From positions 8,001,001-8,065,000 of the forward strand of contig AP018172.1 in assembly GCA_002368175.1 (NCBI GenBank): 64,000 nucleotides of DNA, in the 5' to 3' direction. The stretch is from Calothrix sp. NIES-2098. Its GTDB lineage: Bacteria > Cyanobacteriota > Cyanobacteriia > Cyanobacteriales > Nostocaceae. The notes beneath the pieces are model-generated. The model was not told where the DNA came from. It made no database searches and saw only the letters and a program-made list of their open reading frames with translations. The position numbers and the translations under genes are program-made. Positions 8,303-16,813 of the stretch are shown piece after piece (the stretch's first letter is position 1; each line of letters begins with the position of its first letter).

Positions 8303-8775
8303 ATGACCCAGATTTTGCCTTCTTAAAGCGGATATACAATGCTTTTGACCCATTTCGCCCCTTACCCGCAGGAGACCCCGCTTATGTGGATTGTACAGAA
8401 GTGCGTGGAGATGGCGACATATTAGTAGAAGTAGGTAGAGAGATTTTATATTCAGACAGAATGACCTCTCAACTTTATGCAGGTCATCGCGGTGCTGGGA
8501 AATCTACAGAATTACTGCGGCTTCAGAAACATTTAGATGAGCAAGGTTGCTTTGTAGTTTATTTTCCCGCCGATGAACAAGATATCGATCCAGAAGATGC
8601 CCAATATACTGATATTCTTTTAGCTTGTACTCGCCACTTACTAGAATCATTAAAAGATACAACTTCGCTAGCTAGTTTGTTGAACTGGTTAAGCGAACGT
8701 TGGCAAGAATTAAAAGAAGCAAAAATGTTTGTGTTCAATCTGGGTCATACAATAAATAACTTTAAATTTAAGTAG
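8303..8775 (+). pseudogene. Broken P-loop ATPase gene (N-terminal remnant)
   Basis: The readable protein contains a Walker A motif (GHRGAGKST) within LYAGHRGAGKSTELLRLQ, typical of large cyanobacterial AAA-like ATPases. In-frame sequence upstream of GTG 8386 encodes plausible N-terminal residues (FAFLKRIYNAFDPFRPLPAGDPAY) but has no start codon back to a TGA at 8287. ATG 8303 begins in the neighbouring frame (MTQ) and hits a stop after seven codons; a one-base change near 8310 would join the two. The 3' end is also abnormal: homology fades after about residue 110 and a stop follows. Frameshift plus truncation mark it as a remnant. Walker B and later motifs are missing. Confidence 0.7.
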
Positions 8776-8800
8776 CCATATATGAAATCAATGAATTTGG

Positions 8801-9757
8801 TCAACTATTTGTATCATGCCAATCTTCTACTGTAGGTCTGTGCCACCAATACTCTAAATCAGCTATATCAACATATCCTTTAAGTTCTGGATCAGGCCAA
8901 ATGTGAATAGACTCCATACAATTTACATATTTTGCAGCAGCTTCTATTTCCTTCCATTGCCTTACAAAGGATTGTGCCCAAGAACTTTTACTCATAACAG
9001 ACTGAGCAAAATCCAAACCTGCTGCTACCATGCGCTTGCCATTGGTTCCACGAGCATTAATTGGCTCCCAAAAAATAACCTCTGGTTCAACAAGTTTTAT
9101 CTTTTCTAGATACTCCTTGAAATCATCTAGCCTCATATTTGGGGGCGTGGGAGCCATTGCAACGTAAAGCCTGCATTTAGCTTTATAAGCTTTTTGTAGA
9201 GTTTTATAGCGTTCTGTAGGTAAAGGTGCTCTAGGTTCAATCTGACGGCTAAGGTCATCATTTAAGTGTGGAAGGCTGACACCAACCGTTACATTTGGAT
9301 GAACTAGAATATCCAAATCATTCACCCATAACAACCCGCGAGTCAAAATTCTAACTCTCTTATTATGCTTCAAAAGAATTTCAACAGTCTTACGAGTTAT
9401 TTCTGCTGCTTGCTTGTTTTGATAAGGATCAGTTCCAGAACACAACAAGACTACACCTTTACCTGATTTTGTATTGTGCCAAGTCCTCTTTCTACTAAGA
9501 GTCCGGTCAAGCAAATCAGGGATTTCCTCGCGGATGAAAAGATACTGCCCCCAGTCCATTTGAGGATCACTTACACCTTTTTCTCTTAGTTGCCCCTGCT
9601 TTGTTCTAATAGCTGGGGTTGATGGGACGTAACAAAAAGTACAACCATGTAAACAACCGGATGCTACATTGATTACATAATCACATAGTCCCTTCTTGTT
9701 GAGTGCACTTTCCTGGAGCGGACTAGCAATTTTTTCTGTACCTCTAATAAGAGACAT
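8801..9757 (-). CDS. SPL-like radical SAM protein (partner of TcmP-like gene)
   Basis: 318 residues from ATG 9757, chosen over ATG 9766 because GGAG lies about 10 bases upstream of it but too close to the other. The motif CLHGCTFC (about residues 37-44) is the CxxxCxxC of radical SAM enzymes. VLLCSGTDPYQ, RVRILTRG and GVSLPHLNDD match the spore-photoproduct-lyase-like group found in many elongator-type and Rv2578c-like proteins. It should cleave S-adenosylmethionine with a 4Fe-4S cluster; the substrate is unknown. It is divergent from the TcmP-like gene 206 bases away. I see no HIP1 site in either gene, and base composition is AT-rich, hinting at horizontal arrival. Confidence 0.88.
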   Translation of the reverse strand: MSLIRGTEKIASPLQESALNKKGLCDYVINVASGCLHGCTFCYVPSTPAIRTKQGQLREKGVSDPQMDWGQYLFIREEIPDLLDRTLSRKRTWHNTKSGKGVVLLCSGTDPYQNKQAAEITRKTVEILLKHNKRVRILTRGLLWVNDLDILVHPNVTVGVSLPHLNDDLSRQIEPRAPLPTERYKTLQKAYKAKCRLYVAMAPTPPNMRLDDFKEYLEKIKLVEPEVIFWEPINARGTNGKRMVAAGLDFAQSVMSKSSWAQSFVRQWKEIEAAAKYVNCMESIHIWPDPELKGYVDIADLEYWWHRPTVEDWHDTNS

Positions 9758-9963
9758 AGTACGCATACTCCACTACAATCAATTTATGTGACACTAAGAA
9801 ATACCCAAAAATATAAAATCATTATTACTATCTTTATTAACACATAGGCATAGTATATAGAGTAATCATTTATCTAAAAATTGGTGAAAGATATTAAATA
9901 AGTTAAGAGTGCCAATATATCTGTGTGTGATAAATTTTAATTTTTAGGAGGGATCAAAATACA

Positions 9964-11244
9964 ATGGCTAGGAATAAAACCCACTGGAGCGCTGATGGGA
10001 GCTATTTACCTGAGATTCAGCCGCATACAAAAGCAAAACACAAAATATATGAAGATTATATTCAAAGATATATTGTTACTCTTTGCGGAAATAATAGAGG
10101 TAAAAGAAAAACAGTCACGTTCATAGATGGATTTTGTGGTGGTGGAATGTATCTCGACCCTGACAATAATAACGCTTTATGGTCAGGTTCTCCCATAAGA
10201 ATGATAGAAATAGTTGCAAATGCTTTAGATATCGTTAAGCGTGATAAATCTAAGCCAGATTATGAACTAGATGTTAAGTTTATTTTCATCGATAGTGAGC
10301 CTGATCACTTAGATTGTTTAAAAGTACAAATGAAAGAATCAGGGTTAGATAGATATTTATCTAACCCTGAAAAATGTGAATTTATTATAGGTGAATTTGA
10401 AAATTGTATTGACAAATGCCTGATAGAAGTCAATAGGCGTAGAGGATCTTCATTATTTTTGCTAGATCCATTTGGTTGGTCTCATGTTTCTATGGAATCT
10501 ATAAGGAGAATTATATCGCTTGGTAAGTCAGAAATACTATATACATATATGATTGATGATATTATTCGTTTTTTGAGTGAAAAAGATAGGCAAGCTGAAA
10601 ATGCATATCACAAGGTATTAGAAGCAAATGGATATTATGAGTTTATAAAATGTTTACCTGACGATCGTCGTATAAAGCAAAAGTATATTCGTGATGAGAC
10701 TCTAAGATTATTCCGTGAGAGAGGTAGTGTTCCGTGTGTCTATAGCTTTGCACTTTTACCCAATAAAACACATCCTAAATATTACTTAATTCATTTAGCA
10801 ACTAAACCACCAGCACAGCGAGAAATTAAAAATACTCTTTGGGATCACAATACTATAGATTTAGTATATCAATTTGAGTATGGAATTTATGGTTTAGGTT
10901 TTAGGACTCCTGATTATTACGAACAAAACCAGAGTGTTATTAATCTTTTAGAAGAAAATAGTAATAAATGTATAGAAAACTTAGATACTGATTTAATGCC
11001 TATAATTTATAGTAATCCTGATGGTATAACTTTTGCTGAACTGCATAATCGTACTATGCAGACTAACCCAGCAACAGTAGAACATTATGCTAAATACATT
11101 GATGAGCAACGTAGTCAAAAGGAATTAGTAGTAATGAGAAATGGCAAAATCACAACAGCTAAACGTATAGAACCTGGTGACTTAATCATAAAAGATAAGA
11201 GACCCAAACAAATAAGTTTATTCGACATCAATAAATTAAAATAA
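9964..11244 (+). CDS. tcmP: Three-Cys-motif partner protein TcmP-like
   Basis: A 426-residue protein with the TcmP family layout. It opens with HWSADGSYLPEIQPHTKAKHKIYEDYI. A Rossmann/methyltransferase-like core follows with FIDGFCGGGMY (about 55-65), GSPIRMIEI, FIFIDSEPDHLDCL and SSLFLLDPFGW. The C-terminal 90 residues look like a winged helix. TcmP proteins are named for neighbouring proteins with a three-cysteine metal motif; here that neighbour is the divergent radical SAM gene at 8801-9757. The biochemical role of the family is not established to my knowledge. Start: AGGAGGG at 9946-9952 is well spaced from ATG 9964. No HIP1 octamer is seen inside the gene. Confidence 0.85.
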   Translation: MARNKTHWSADGSYLPEIQPHTKAKHKIYEDYIQRYIVTLCGNNRGKRKTVTFIDGFCGGGMYLDPDNNNALWSGSPIRMIEIVANALDIVKRDKSKPDYELDVKFIFIDSEPDHLDCLKVQMKESGLDRYLSNPEKCEFIIGEFENCIDKCLIEVNRRRGSSLFLLDPFGWSHVSMESIRRIISLGKSEILYTYMIDDIIRFLSEKDRQAENAYHKVLEANGYYEFIKCLPDDRRIKQKYIRDETLRLFRERGSVPCVYSFALLPNKTHPKYYLIHLATKPPAQREIKNTLWDHNTIDLVYQFEYGIYGLGFRTPDYYEQNQSVINLLEENSNKCIENLDTDLMPIIYSNPDGITFAELHNRTMQTNPATVEHYAKYIDEQRSQKELVVMRNGKITTAKRIEPGDLIIKDKRPKQISLFDINKLK

Positions 11245-11400
11245 CTCTGCTGTGATTAAATCTTAGGCTGAATAGTACCTTCTCCATACTTTTAAAAAAG
11301 CGATCGCTCCTGAGTCAAGTTAAATTAAGCGCGATTTATTTCTAGATATTCAACAAACTAATCTATACTAAAAACAGTTATTCAGCCCTGATTGCAATCT

Positions 11401-11724
11401 ATGACAGCAACACCAGTCATTCACAAGCAGTATGTTGAGTGGAGAGAAAACGGTTACTGGATTAAGGAAAGCCGTGTTTCTCTAGATTCTGTTGTTTATG
11501 CTTTCTTGAATGGCACATCACCAGAGGGTATTGTTCAAAGTTTTCCGGTATTAAAGCTTGAGCAAGTTTACGGTGCTATTGCATTTTACCTAGCAAATCA
11601 ACAAGCAATTGATGCTTATTTGAAAGCTGGTGAAGCTGAGTTTGAGAAACTGCGTCAAGCCTCAAAGGAACAGAATGCAGCATTGTATAATAAGTTGCTT
11701 GCTGCTAAAGGCGATCGTCAATGA
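11401..11724 (+). CDS. DUF433-type antitoxin
   Basis: 107 residues. The central segment VSLDSVVYAFLNGTSPEGIVQSFPVLKLEQVYGAIAFYL is the winged DUF433 fold, used as the DNA-binding antitoxin part of many toxin-antitoxin pairs. The C-terminal helix (about 75-107) would wrap the toxin. Its stop overlaps the next start by four bases (ATGA at 11721), so the two are translationally coupled. The pair is expected to repress its own promoter in the preceding 150 bases, which also hold a GCGATCGC site near 11301. Confidence 0.85.
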   Translation: MTATPVIHKQYVEWRENGYWIKESRVSLDSVVYAFLNGTSPEGIVQSFPVLKLEQVYGAIAFYLANQQAIDAYLKAGEAEFEKLRQASKEQNAALYNKLLAAKGDRQ

Positions 11725-12071
11725 CAATTCGGTTTCAAGCTGATGCGGACTTCAATCAAAATATCGTGTCAGGTGTTTTGCGGCGTGAACCAAAGATAGA
11801 TTTTCAAACCGCCTTAGTAACTGATTTGGAAGGTTTGCAAGATATAGAAGTTTTAGACATTGCTGCCAAAGAAGGGCGAATTTTAGTTTCTCACGATCGC
11901 AGAACAATGCCTTTTCACTTTGCTGAATACATTGCCACTCAAACAAGTGCAGGTGTCTTGATTATTTCTCAAGATTTACCAATACAAGAAGCAATTAATA
12001 GTTTAATCCTGATTTGGGCTGCTTCAGATGCACAGGAATGGATTAATAGGATTGTATTTTTACCTTTCTAA
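11721..12071 (+). CDS. DUF5615 PIN-like toxin
   Basis: 116 residues. FQADADFNQNIVSGVLRR at the N-terminus and ILVSHDRRTMPFHF in the middle carry the acidic residues (ADADFN, SHDR) of the PIN-like DUF5615 nuclease fold. By family analogy it is an RNase toxin neutralised by the overlapping DUF433 protein. Length is normal and no catalytic residue appears lost, so the pair is probably intact. It is the last gene of the accessory patch before the convergent EF-G-like gene. Confidence 0.85.
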   Translation: MTIRFQADADFNQNIVSGVLRREPKIDFQTALVTDLEGLQDIEVLDIAAKEGRILVSHDRRTMPFHFAEYIATQTSAGVLIISQDLPIQEAINSLILIWAASDAQEWINRIVFLPF

Positions 12072-12110
12072 ATTAAAGGTTTTCACTTGCATCAAATACA
12101 GCAATCGCAA

Positions 12111-12131
12111 GGGCACAGCATTGCTGTGCCC
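12111..12131. terminator. GGGCACAGC hairpin between convergent genes
   Basis: A 9-base-pair perfect stem (12111-12119 with 12123-12131) and a 3-base loop, between the toxin gene and the convergent EF-G-like gene. It has no long T-run. It resembles a dispersed cyanobacterial palindrome and may act as a weak bidirectional terminator. Confidence 0.55.
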
Positions 12132-12187
12132 CTACTTGTTGAATAATTTATTTATAGGTATTTGCTGAATTCCAAATACCAACAAGA

Positions 12188-14242
12188 TTACTTGCTGTTA
12201 CCGTTACCATTGCCATTACCGTTACCATTGCCTTGAAGTACACGTTCAGCAAGTTTGTCCGGTACTTCTTGCAGATGGTCATATTCCCAGTGGAAAGAAC
12301 CAACGCCGAGAGTGAGCGATCGCAGCTCTACAATAAAGTCGTGCATCTCTGCTTGGGGCAAGTAAGCTGAGATATTATCCCAACCTTGCCAATCATGTCT
12401 GCCTTCATAGCCTAAAATTTGCCCCCGTTTACCGCTGAGAAGTTGCAACGCTTTGGACGTAAATTCGCTAGGTGTGGTTACTTGCACTTTGAGAATCGGT
12501 TCGAGGAGTGTGGGTTGGGCTTGGGGTACTCCTGTTTGCATTGCCAACCTAGCAGCTTGTTTAAAGGCTTGTTCGGAACTATCAACGTTGTGGTATGAAC
12601 CATTAGTTAAAGTTACCGCCACATCCACAACTGGGAAGCCCAAAGGCCCGTGTGCGAGAAATTCCCGCACGCCCATTTCTACGCCAGGAATATACTGTCT
12701 GGGAACTACGCCGCCAACAATGGTTTCTCGGAAGTTAAAGCCTTCGCCACGGGGTAGGGGTTGAATATCGAGGAACACATCACCAAATTGCCCGTGTCCG
12801 CCGCTTTGGTGCTTGTAGCGTCCATGAACTGCTGCTACAGGTTTGCGGATGGTTTCTTTGTAAGGAACTTGTGGGAGGTGGGTTGTCATCGGCAGATTAT
12901 ATTTCCGCCGCAGTCTATCTAAAGCAACTTGCAGATGAATTTCGCCTTGTCCCCAAAGAATTACTTCGTGGGTATCGCCGTGTTGTTCCCAAGCCAGAGA
13001 AGGATCTTCTTCCAACAGTTTGGTAATAGCGCTGCTGAGTTTTACTTCATCGTTGCGCTTTTCGGGAGTGATGGCGAGAGCGTAAACAGGTTCCAACTGT
13101 TCGGCTTTGGGTAAGTCCACTTTTAATTGTGCATCTGTGGAGAGAATATCTCCGGTTTTTACGCCTTCTAAACGGCTAATAGCGACAATTTCACCAGCTA
13201 AAACTTCATTTACTGACTGCTGTTGTTGTCCCATGAGGCGATAAATACCACCTGCACGAATGCCATTAAGGACAATGCCATCAGTTAATTTACCTTGCCA
13301 AACACGGACTAGGGAGAGTTTGCCACCTTGGGGAGTATAGTAAGTCTTCAATACTTGGGCAATGGGAGTATTGCCTGCTTTGCTTAAACGACGTTCTGCT
13401 GTACTTTCGGGTTCTGGTGCTTCCCGTACCAAAGCTTCTAATAAAGGTCTGACACCATAATCTTGTTCAGCCACACCAAAGAAAACGGGCACTACTAAAT
13501 CTGCCCCTAATTCCATTTTTAAATCTTTGAGGATTTCTTCTTGGGGTGGTTCGATATCTTCTAAAAGTTCTTCCAATAAGTGGTCATCAAAATTTGCTAA
13601 AGCTTCGAGCATTTCTGCCCGCGCAATATGTTCTTCTTCTTTTAAGTTTTCCGGGAAGGGAATAAGATCGGCTGGTGCGCCTGCATGATATTGATATGCT
13701 TGCTCTGTCACCATATCAATAAAGCCTGTTAGCTCTTCCCCCTGCATGATGGGATATTGATGGGCTACTAGGGGACGGCTGGAAACGGCTTTGAGGGCGT
13801 GTAATGTTTCAAGAACATGAATATTTGCCCGATCCATTTTATTAACAAAGACGATGTGGGGAATTTCCCAATCGTCTAAGAATTTAAATAGAGGAGCAAG
13901 GGTGAGGACGCGATCGCGGATGGGTTCGCAAACTACAATTGCTGCATCAACTCCCATTAAGGCGTTGTATGTTTCTTGGGCAAATTCTACACTGCCGGGA
14001 CAGTCAATAAAGTTAAAGCGCAAGTCGTTATATTCGGTGCTAGCGGCGCTTACTTCTACAGTCATGTGGCGATCGCGCGATTCATTCGCACTATCTCCTA
14101 CTGTGTTACCATCCTTGACACTGCCTTTACGGGAAATTGCTCCTGTAACAAACAACAAACTTTCTAGTAAAGTTGTTTTTCCACTCAAATAAGGGCCAAC
14201 AATTGCAACATTCCGCGAACCCGATTTTACTTTTTCGTTCAT
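12188..14242 (-). CDS. Elongation factor G-like GTPase
   Basis: 684 residues from ATG 14242, which has GGGAGG just upstream. G1 is GPYLSGKTTL (about residue 16), G3 is DCPG instead of the usual DTPG, and G4 is NKMD. Domains II to V follow, with the EF-G-like WGQGEIHLQVALDRL and HGRYKHQSGGHGQFGDV segments. Switch I reads RDRHMTVE where true EF-G has an RGITI-type motif. This is therefore the EF-G-like side family, not the main translocase FusA; it may act on ribosomes under stress, but that is inference. The tail is an (NG)n run from an imperfect hexamer repeat. The gene is monocistronic. Confidence 0.9.
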   Translation of the reverse strand: MNEKVKSGSRNVAIVGPYLSGKTTLLESLLFVTGAISRKGSVKDGNTVGDSANESRDRHMTVEVSAASTEYNDLRFNFIDCPGSVEFAQETYNALMGVDAAIVVCEPIRDRVLTLAPLFKFLDDWEIPHIVFVNKMDRANIHVLETLHALKAVSSRPLVAHQYPIMQGEELTGFIDMVTEQAYQYHAGAPADLIPFPENLKEEEHIARAEMLEALANFDDHLLEELLEDIEPPQEEILKDLKMELGADLVVPVFFGVAEQDYGVRPLLEALVREAPEPESTAERRLSKAGNTPIAQVLKTYYTPQGGKLSLVRVWQGKLTDGIVLNGIRAGGIYRLMGQQQQSVNEVLAGEIVAISRLEGVKTGDILSTDAQLKVDLPKAEQLEPVYALAITPEKRNDEVKLSSAITKLLEEDPSLAWEQHGDTHEVILWGQGEIHLQVALDRLRRKYNLPMTTHLPQVPYKETIRKPVAAVHGRYKHQSGGHGQFGDVFLDIQPLPRGEGFNFRETIVGGVVPRQYIPGVEMGVREFLAHGPLGFPVVDVAVTLTNGSYHNVDSSEQAFKQAARLAMQTGVPQAQPTLLEPILKVQVTTPSEFTSKALQLLSGKRGQILGYEGRHDWQGWDNISAYLPQAEMHDFIVELRSLTLGVGSFHWEYDHLQEVPDKLAERVLQGNGNGNGNGNGNSK

Positions 14243-14479
14243 AAAACCTCCCTTGCGGTAAGTCACCACTAACCGCATTATCCTGTGTATGCAAGGATAG
14301 AAAATGGTTCTCTGCAAGGAGAATCATCTCCTCTTTAATCTGTTATTATCCTCCCTTTAATCAGCGTAATGAAAAATCGTAGTTTGTTGTAAGATTTAGC
14401 TAAAGAAAAGTTAATAAACCCAAACTTTAATACAGAATTTTGTATTTTTGTTAAAAGACTCTATTTCCCAAAACAGTTT

Positions 14480-15541
14480 GTGAAGAAAAATAAACTGCAA
14501 GCGTTGCCAGTCACAAAATTAATGAAATTATTCAATCAATATCATATAGCTAGGAAGGTACAAGAAGCTAGAAGGCAGGAGGCAGAAGATAGGAGAGAAT
14601 TAAGCCTAATTCACAAGATTTTGCAACTTAATAATTATTTCCGCTATGCTGTACTGATAAGTTTGATTCTGCTTGGTGAAAGCCTAATCTACCCCTCTCC
14701 CAGTTTTTCTATCTCTCCACCAGACTTACTGGCACAAACTGCTGCTCAACCTGCCATAGACTTATTGAATCAAGGCTTACAAGCAATTCAAGCGGGTAGA
14801 GTTCGAGATGCGATCGCTTTATTTAGAAAAGCCACCCAAATAGATCCGAGATTGGCAGCAGCCCACTATAATTTAGGGCTAGCATTGCGACAAGCTGGAG
14901 AATTACAACCTGCGGCAGATGCATTTTATCGAGCAACCCAAGCAGATCCGAAGTTTGCTCCCGCTTTTGCGAATTTAGGCGGCTCGTTATTAGAAGGTAA
15001 TAATTTACAGTTAGCAAATGATTACTTACAACGGGCACTAGAATTAGATTCTAAACTCGGTTTTGCTCACTATAACTTAGGATTGCTCAGAGAACAGCAA
15101 CGAGATTTGGATAAAGCGATCGCATCTTTTAAAAAAGCAATGCAATATAGCCCGAATGCACCTGAGCCAGCTTATCATTTAGGCAGAATTTATCTACTAC
15201 AAGGTAAAATCAATCAAGCAAAAGATGCTTTTAGCAAAGCGCTACAAATTAATCCCAAATATCCAGAAGTTCATTACAATCTAGGTTCAATTTGGTTTCA
15301 ACAAGGTAAATTACCAGAAGCCTTAGAATCCTTTAGAAAATCAGCCGCAGCTAACTCAAATTATCCCAACGCTTATTACGGCGCAGGGTTAGTTTTTATG
15401 CAATTAAAAAAGTATGCCGAAGCAGCGCAAGTATTTCAATATGCGAGAGATTTATATAAAACTCAGAATAATCCGCAATGGGCAAGGAATGCCGAGCAAT
15501 TGTTACAACAAGCACAAAATTTAAATTACCAACCTCGCTGA
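14480..15541 (+). CDS. TPR-repeat protein, probably membrane-anchored
   Basis: 353 residues from GTG 14480; ATG 14522 is an alternative. A basic N-terminus precedes one hydrophobic segment (about 55-80), then AQTAAQPAIDLLNQG begins about seven 34-residue tetratricopeptide repeats up to residue 340. Each repeat has the usual AHYNLGLALRQAGELQPAADAF pattern. Such proteins are scaffolds for protein complexes, here likely in the periplasm or at a membrane. The stretch 14566-14598 is a purine-rich repeat-like sequence coding for EARRQEAEDRRE, so the annotated N-terminus could be partly spurious. The partner is unknown. Confidence 0.85.
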   Translation: MKKNKLQALPVTKLMKLFNQYHIARKVQEARRQEAEDRRELSLIHKILQLNNYFRYAVLISLILLGESLIYPSPSFSISPPDLLAQTAAQPAIDLLNQGLQAIQAGRVRDAIALFRKATQIDPRLAAAHYNLGLALRQAGELQPAADAFYRATQADPKFAPAFANLGGSLLEGNNLQLANDYLQRALELDSKLGFAHYNLGLLREQQRDLDKAIASFKKAMQYSPNAPEPAYHLGRIYLLQGKINQAKDAFSKALQINPKYPEVHYNLGSIWFQQGKLPEALESFRKSAAANSNYPNAYYGAGLVFMQLKKYAEAAQVFQYARDLYKTQNNPQWARNAEQLLQQAQNLNYQPR

Positions 15542-15632
15542 GGCGCGAATCCTTAACAGTGCGCAACAATAGGGTTATTGGGTGGACTCGCTGGTGTGGT
15601 CTGAACTCATCCCCATCTGAACGGTATTGTAC

Positions 15633-16181
15633 ATGCAAAAGCGCGTCAAAAGTCGGTTTTTATTTTGCGATCGCTGGTTCGATCGTCATGCGATCGTTCG
15701 CAACATGGAGGCATTTCAAGACTTAATTGTCATAGTCTTGTGTTTAGGTTTATTTGCTGTCATGTTAATTCAATTGTGGGGCATATTTATTGCCATTACC
15801 AAGCCCCTAGATTACAAAGTAGTGACAGCAAAAATACTATTTGTCTTAATTTTGGTAGAGTTATTTCGCTTGCTCATGGTTTATCTGCAAGAACATAGTA
15901 TTTCTGTTGGAGTGGCAGTCGAAGTTACAATTGTCTCCGTCTTGAGAGAAATAGTTGTTCATGGTGCATTAGAAATTTCTTCCCTACAGACAGCTGCAAT
16001 GTGTGGCTTATTGTTAATTCTCGGTGGGCTGCTGATAGTATGCGCCAAAACGCCACATATGGATTGCATTAGCGCTAATACTAAATTTTGCCCAATTGCT
16101 TATCCAGGAAGTATAGACAAGCAAAACCACTTAGAATTCCAATATTCACGTCGCTGCGATGAAAATCAACCTCTGTCATAA
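15633..16181 (+). CDS. PsiE-like membrane protein
   Basis: 182 residues with an N-terminal FLFCDRWFDRHAIVRNMEAFQD and about four membrane segments (roughly 30-52, 62-84, 95-115, 118-140), the layout of the phosphate-starvation-inducible PsiE family. LFVLILVELFRLLMVYL matches its second helix. The function of PsiE is unknown even where best studied. The last 40 residues, rich in Cys and polar residues, look less conserved. An in-frame TTG six bases upstream is ignored. It follows the TPR gene by about 90 bases and might share its transcript. Confidence 0.75.
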   Translation: MQKRVKSRFLFCDRWFDRHAIVRNMEAFQDLIVIVLCLGLFAVMLIQLWGIFIAITKPLDYKVVTAKILFVLILVELFRLLMVYLQEHSISVGVAVEVTIVSVLREIVVHGALEISSLQTAAMCGLLLILGGLLIVCAKTPHMDCISANTKFCPIAYPGSIDKQNHLEFQYSRRCDENQPLS

Positions 16182-16189
16182 TTGGGCAT

Positions 16190-16275
16190 GGGGCATTAAA
16201 CATTGGGCAATAGTCATTAATGATTTATTCTCATCTCCCCACACTCCCCACACTCCCCACACTTCCTCATCCCCT
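16190..16275. repeat. STRR-like patch (GGGCATTG.. and CCCCACACT units)
   Basis: Short tandem words occur side by side: TGGGGCATTAAACATTGGGCA followed by three CCCCACACT-type units near 16235-16262. Similar patches lie near 2395-2455 and 48010-48090. They resemble the short tandemly repeated repetitive sequences known in heterocystous cyanobacteria. An open frame across this patch (16159-16371) is not credible as a gene. Confidence 0.6.
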
Positions 16276-16397
16276 GCCTCCTGTATCGCCTCAGACTGCC
16301 GATGTAACCTTGGTAATTTTTTCTACGCTTTTGGGAAGATGAAGACCTCGTTTACGGTGAGTAGAAATTAATTAGAAACCTAAATGAGGATAAATTT

Positions 16398-16640
16398 ATG
16401 GTTACTACAGGTAACGGACAAACTCAACAAGCGATTAGCAACCTGGAGTACGATTTTGTGACTGTGTTGCATAACAAAGCTGAAGCAGTTAAGGCTTACG
16501 ACACTTACATCAAAGATGCACAGGAAGCTAACTCCCAGCCCTGTGTAGAATTATTCCAAAAATTGCGGCAGTCTGATATGGAGCAAGCTCAAGAAATCCG
16601 CCGCCATCTTCAACAAGTATTGCAGCACGGCAAGATGTAA
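16398..16640 (+). CDS. Small helical conserved protein, unknown function
   Basis: 80 residues, soluble and almost entirely helical: about residues 12-45 and 50-78 form two amphipathic helices (YDFVTVLHNKAEAVKAYDTYIKDA, then FQKLRQSDMEQAQEIRRHLQ). This recalls a small ferritin-like or helical-hairpin bundle, but no metal-ligand set is obvious. GAGGA sits about nine bases before ATG 16398. The gene is monocistronic with its own terminator at 16662. Good coding character and a proper start make it a real gene. Confidence 0.75.
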   Translation: MVTTGNGQTQQAISNLEYDFVTVLHNKAEAVKAYDTYIKDAQEANSQPCVELFQKLRQSDMEQAQEIRRHLQQVLQHGKM

Positions 16641-16661
16641 AGCCAGTAATTAAGATACTCC

Positions 16662-16716
16662 AAGCCGCAGGGAATTAGCCTAGCTGATAGCACCTGCGGC
16701 TTGCTGCACTTTTTTC
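16662..16716 (+). terminator. Intrinsic terminator of the 80-residue gene
   Basis: A 10-base-pair stem (16662-16671 with 16693-16702, AAGCCGCAGG/CCTGCGGCTT) with a 21-base loop, followed by GCTGCAC and six T residues ending at 16716. Confidence 0.75.
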
Positions 16717-16813
16717 GCACTCAACCCCTTCAGGAAATTTAAAGTTCAAAAGCTATTAGCCCCCAATTTATTGCAGGGCGAGAAAGCAACGCTAAACTAC
16801 TGTTTTAATAGCT

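Noticed and set aside
8386..8775. A complete small ATPase starting at GTG 8386
   Set aside because: Conserved-looking in-frame residues extend upstream with no start codon, and the protein stops soon after Walker A; a frameshifted remnant fits better.
16159..16371. A 70-codon frame with PHTPHTPHT repeats
   Set aside because: It is created by CCCCACACT-type intergenic repeats and has no ribosome binding site or domain.
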